From Candidatus Nanopelagicales bacterium (lineage in GTDB: Bacteria > Actinomycetota > Actinomycetes > S36-B12), in NCBI GenBank assembly GCA_030836325.1, contig JAURQC010000079.1:1-6832 (forward strand): 6,832 nucleotides of DNA, written 5' to 3'. This document shows, one piece after another, positions 6,013 through 6,832 of the stretch; within the stretch, counting starts at the first letter, position 1; the number at the start of each line of letters is the position of its first letter. The translations under genes and the position numbers were made by a program. The notes beneath the pieces are model-generated. The model saw only the letters and a list, made by a program, of their open reading frames with translations, searched no databases and was not told the origin of the DNA.

Positions 6013-6832
6013 TCAGGACCCACTCGAAAATAGGCCTTGCGGGCGCAGGAACAAAATCAAGACGAACACGATGAACACACCGAGCAGGTTGCTTTGGTCC
6101 GGGAACAAGATCCCACCGAACTGCTCGGCTAATCCGACGATCAAGCCACCGAAGACCGCACCGAGCACCTTGCCGAGGCCACCGAGGACGACGATGACGA
6201 ATGCCGTGATGTTGAACACCTCTCCGGCCACCGGGGTTATCGAGATGATCGGTGAAACCAGCGTTCCGGCAGCGCCTGCGCACGCGATACCGAGTGCGAA
6301 CGTGATGATGTAGATGCGCTTGGTATTGATCCCCACCAACCGCGCTCCGGTGGGATTAGCGGCCACGGCACGGATGGCTGTGCCAATCGGTGTGCGCTGC
6401 AACATGATGAAGAGCGCCAGCGCCAGAATCATCGCTCCGATGAAGGCGATAACGCGTGACTGAGTTGCCACCGCACCGAAGATGTTGAAGACACGGTCCT
6501 GTCCGGTCCGTACCGACTGCGGATTGCCGCTGAAGAAGAGCAGGAGTGAATTCTCAATCAGCAGCCCGATGCCCAAAGTGAGCAAGAGGGTGTTGGCATG
6601 GCTCTCACCCATCGCCCGATTAATGATGAACTTCTGGATAACTGCACCGAGCACGAGTAGCAGGGGAACGCTCACCACGATCGTCAGGTACGGGTTCCAG
6701 CCAAGGTTCGACGACAGCACATACGTGACATACATCCCCAGCGTCACGAACGCGCCGGTGGCGAAGTTGATGATGTGAAGGACGCCGAAAATGAGTGTCA
6801 AGCCAAGAGCAACGAGGCTGTAGACACCACCG
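6013..6832 (-). CDS. livH: Branched-chain amino acid-type ABC transporter permease, LivH-like (5' end missing at right edge)
   Basis: The reading frame is open to the right edge, giving 272 residues plus a TGA stop. The first visible residues, GGVYSLVALGLTLIFG, match the conserved early LivH segment (usually GAVYALIALGLTLIFG), so probably only about 15-30 N-terminal residues are outside; a TTG at 6799-6801 is internal, not the start. Hydrophobic segments fall near 1-38, 46-70, 80-100, 126-145, 172-196, 205-236 and 250-264 in local numbering. The coupling loop is RAVAANPTGARLVGIN (154-169), and the C-terminus has the typical LFLRPQGLF (260-268). It pairs with the LivM-like subunit encoded 1 nt downstream. 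The substrate-binding protein and the operon promoter must lie further upstream, outside the window. Family call is strong; cargo not determinable from the permease. Confidence 0.94.
   Translation of the reverse strand, partial: GGVYSLVALGLTLIFGVLHIINFATGAFVTLGMYVTYVLSSNLGWNPYLTIVVSVPLLLVLGAVIQKFIINRAMGESHANTLLLTLGIGLLIENSLLLFFSGNPQSVRTGQDRVFNIFGAVATQSRVIAFIGAMILALALFIMLQRTPIGTAIRAVAANPTGARLVGINTKRIYIITFALGIACAGAAGTLVSPIISITPVAGEVFNITAFVIVVLGGLGKVLGAVFGGLIVGLAEQFGGILFPDQSNLLGVFIVFVLILFLRPQGLFSSGS

Overview
This window is a single strand-coherent gene block. Every supported gene lies on the minus strand and is read from right to left. The DNA is G+C-rich with many G/C third positions, the genes are tightly packed and partly overlapping, purine-rich Shine-Dalgarno sites are visible, and one gene starts with GTG. 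This fits a high-G+C bacterium. An actinobacterium is my best guess from protein style and base composition, but nothing here excludes a proteobacterium.

Right half (about 3555-6832): the tail end of a branched-chain amino acid-type (HAAT/Liv) ABC importer in the order livH (cut by the right edge), livM, livG, livF. It has two multi-helix permeases and two ATPases, joined by a 1-nt gap and by 4-nt and 17-nt overlaps. The periplasmic or lipoprotein binding protein that normally completes such an importer is not in the window; it may lie upstream, beyond the right edge.

Left half (about 165-3555): three enzyme genes that follow livF without a break. They encode an MmgE/PrpD-family protein (its GTG shares one base with the livF stop codon), a two-cysteine Asp/Glu/hydantoin racemase-superfamily protein (preceded by a strong ribosome binding site in a 35-nt gap), and a fumarate reductase/tricarballylate dehydrogenase-like FAD oxidoreductase (4-nt ATGA overlap). 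At the extreme left edge, after a 65-nt gap, the first 33 residues of a glycerophosphodiester phosphodiesterase-family protein can be read.

Inferred working model: the importer brings in a small, probably carboxylated, substrate. A racemase or isomerase, an MmgE/PrpD enzyme (the family holds dehydratases, decarboxylases and an epimerase) and a flavin dehydrogenase or reductase then process it. The substrate cannot be named from sequence alone. The MmgE/PrpD protein and the flavoprotein both lack residues usual in the well-known members of their families, so the textbook reactions (2-methylcitrate dehydration, fumarate reduction) should not be transferred automatically. No RNA gene, mobile element, CRISPR array, convincing terminator or promoter was seen, and no gene-free stretch exceeds 65 nt.
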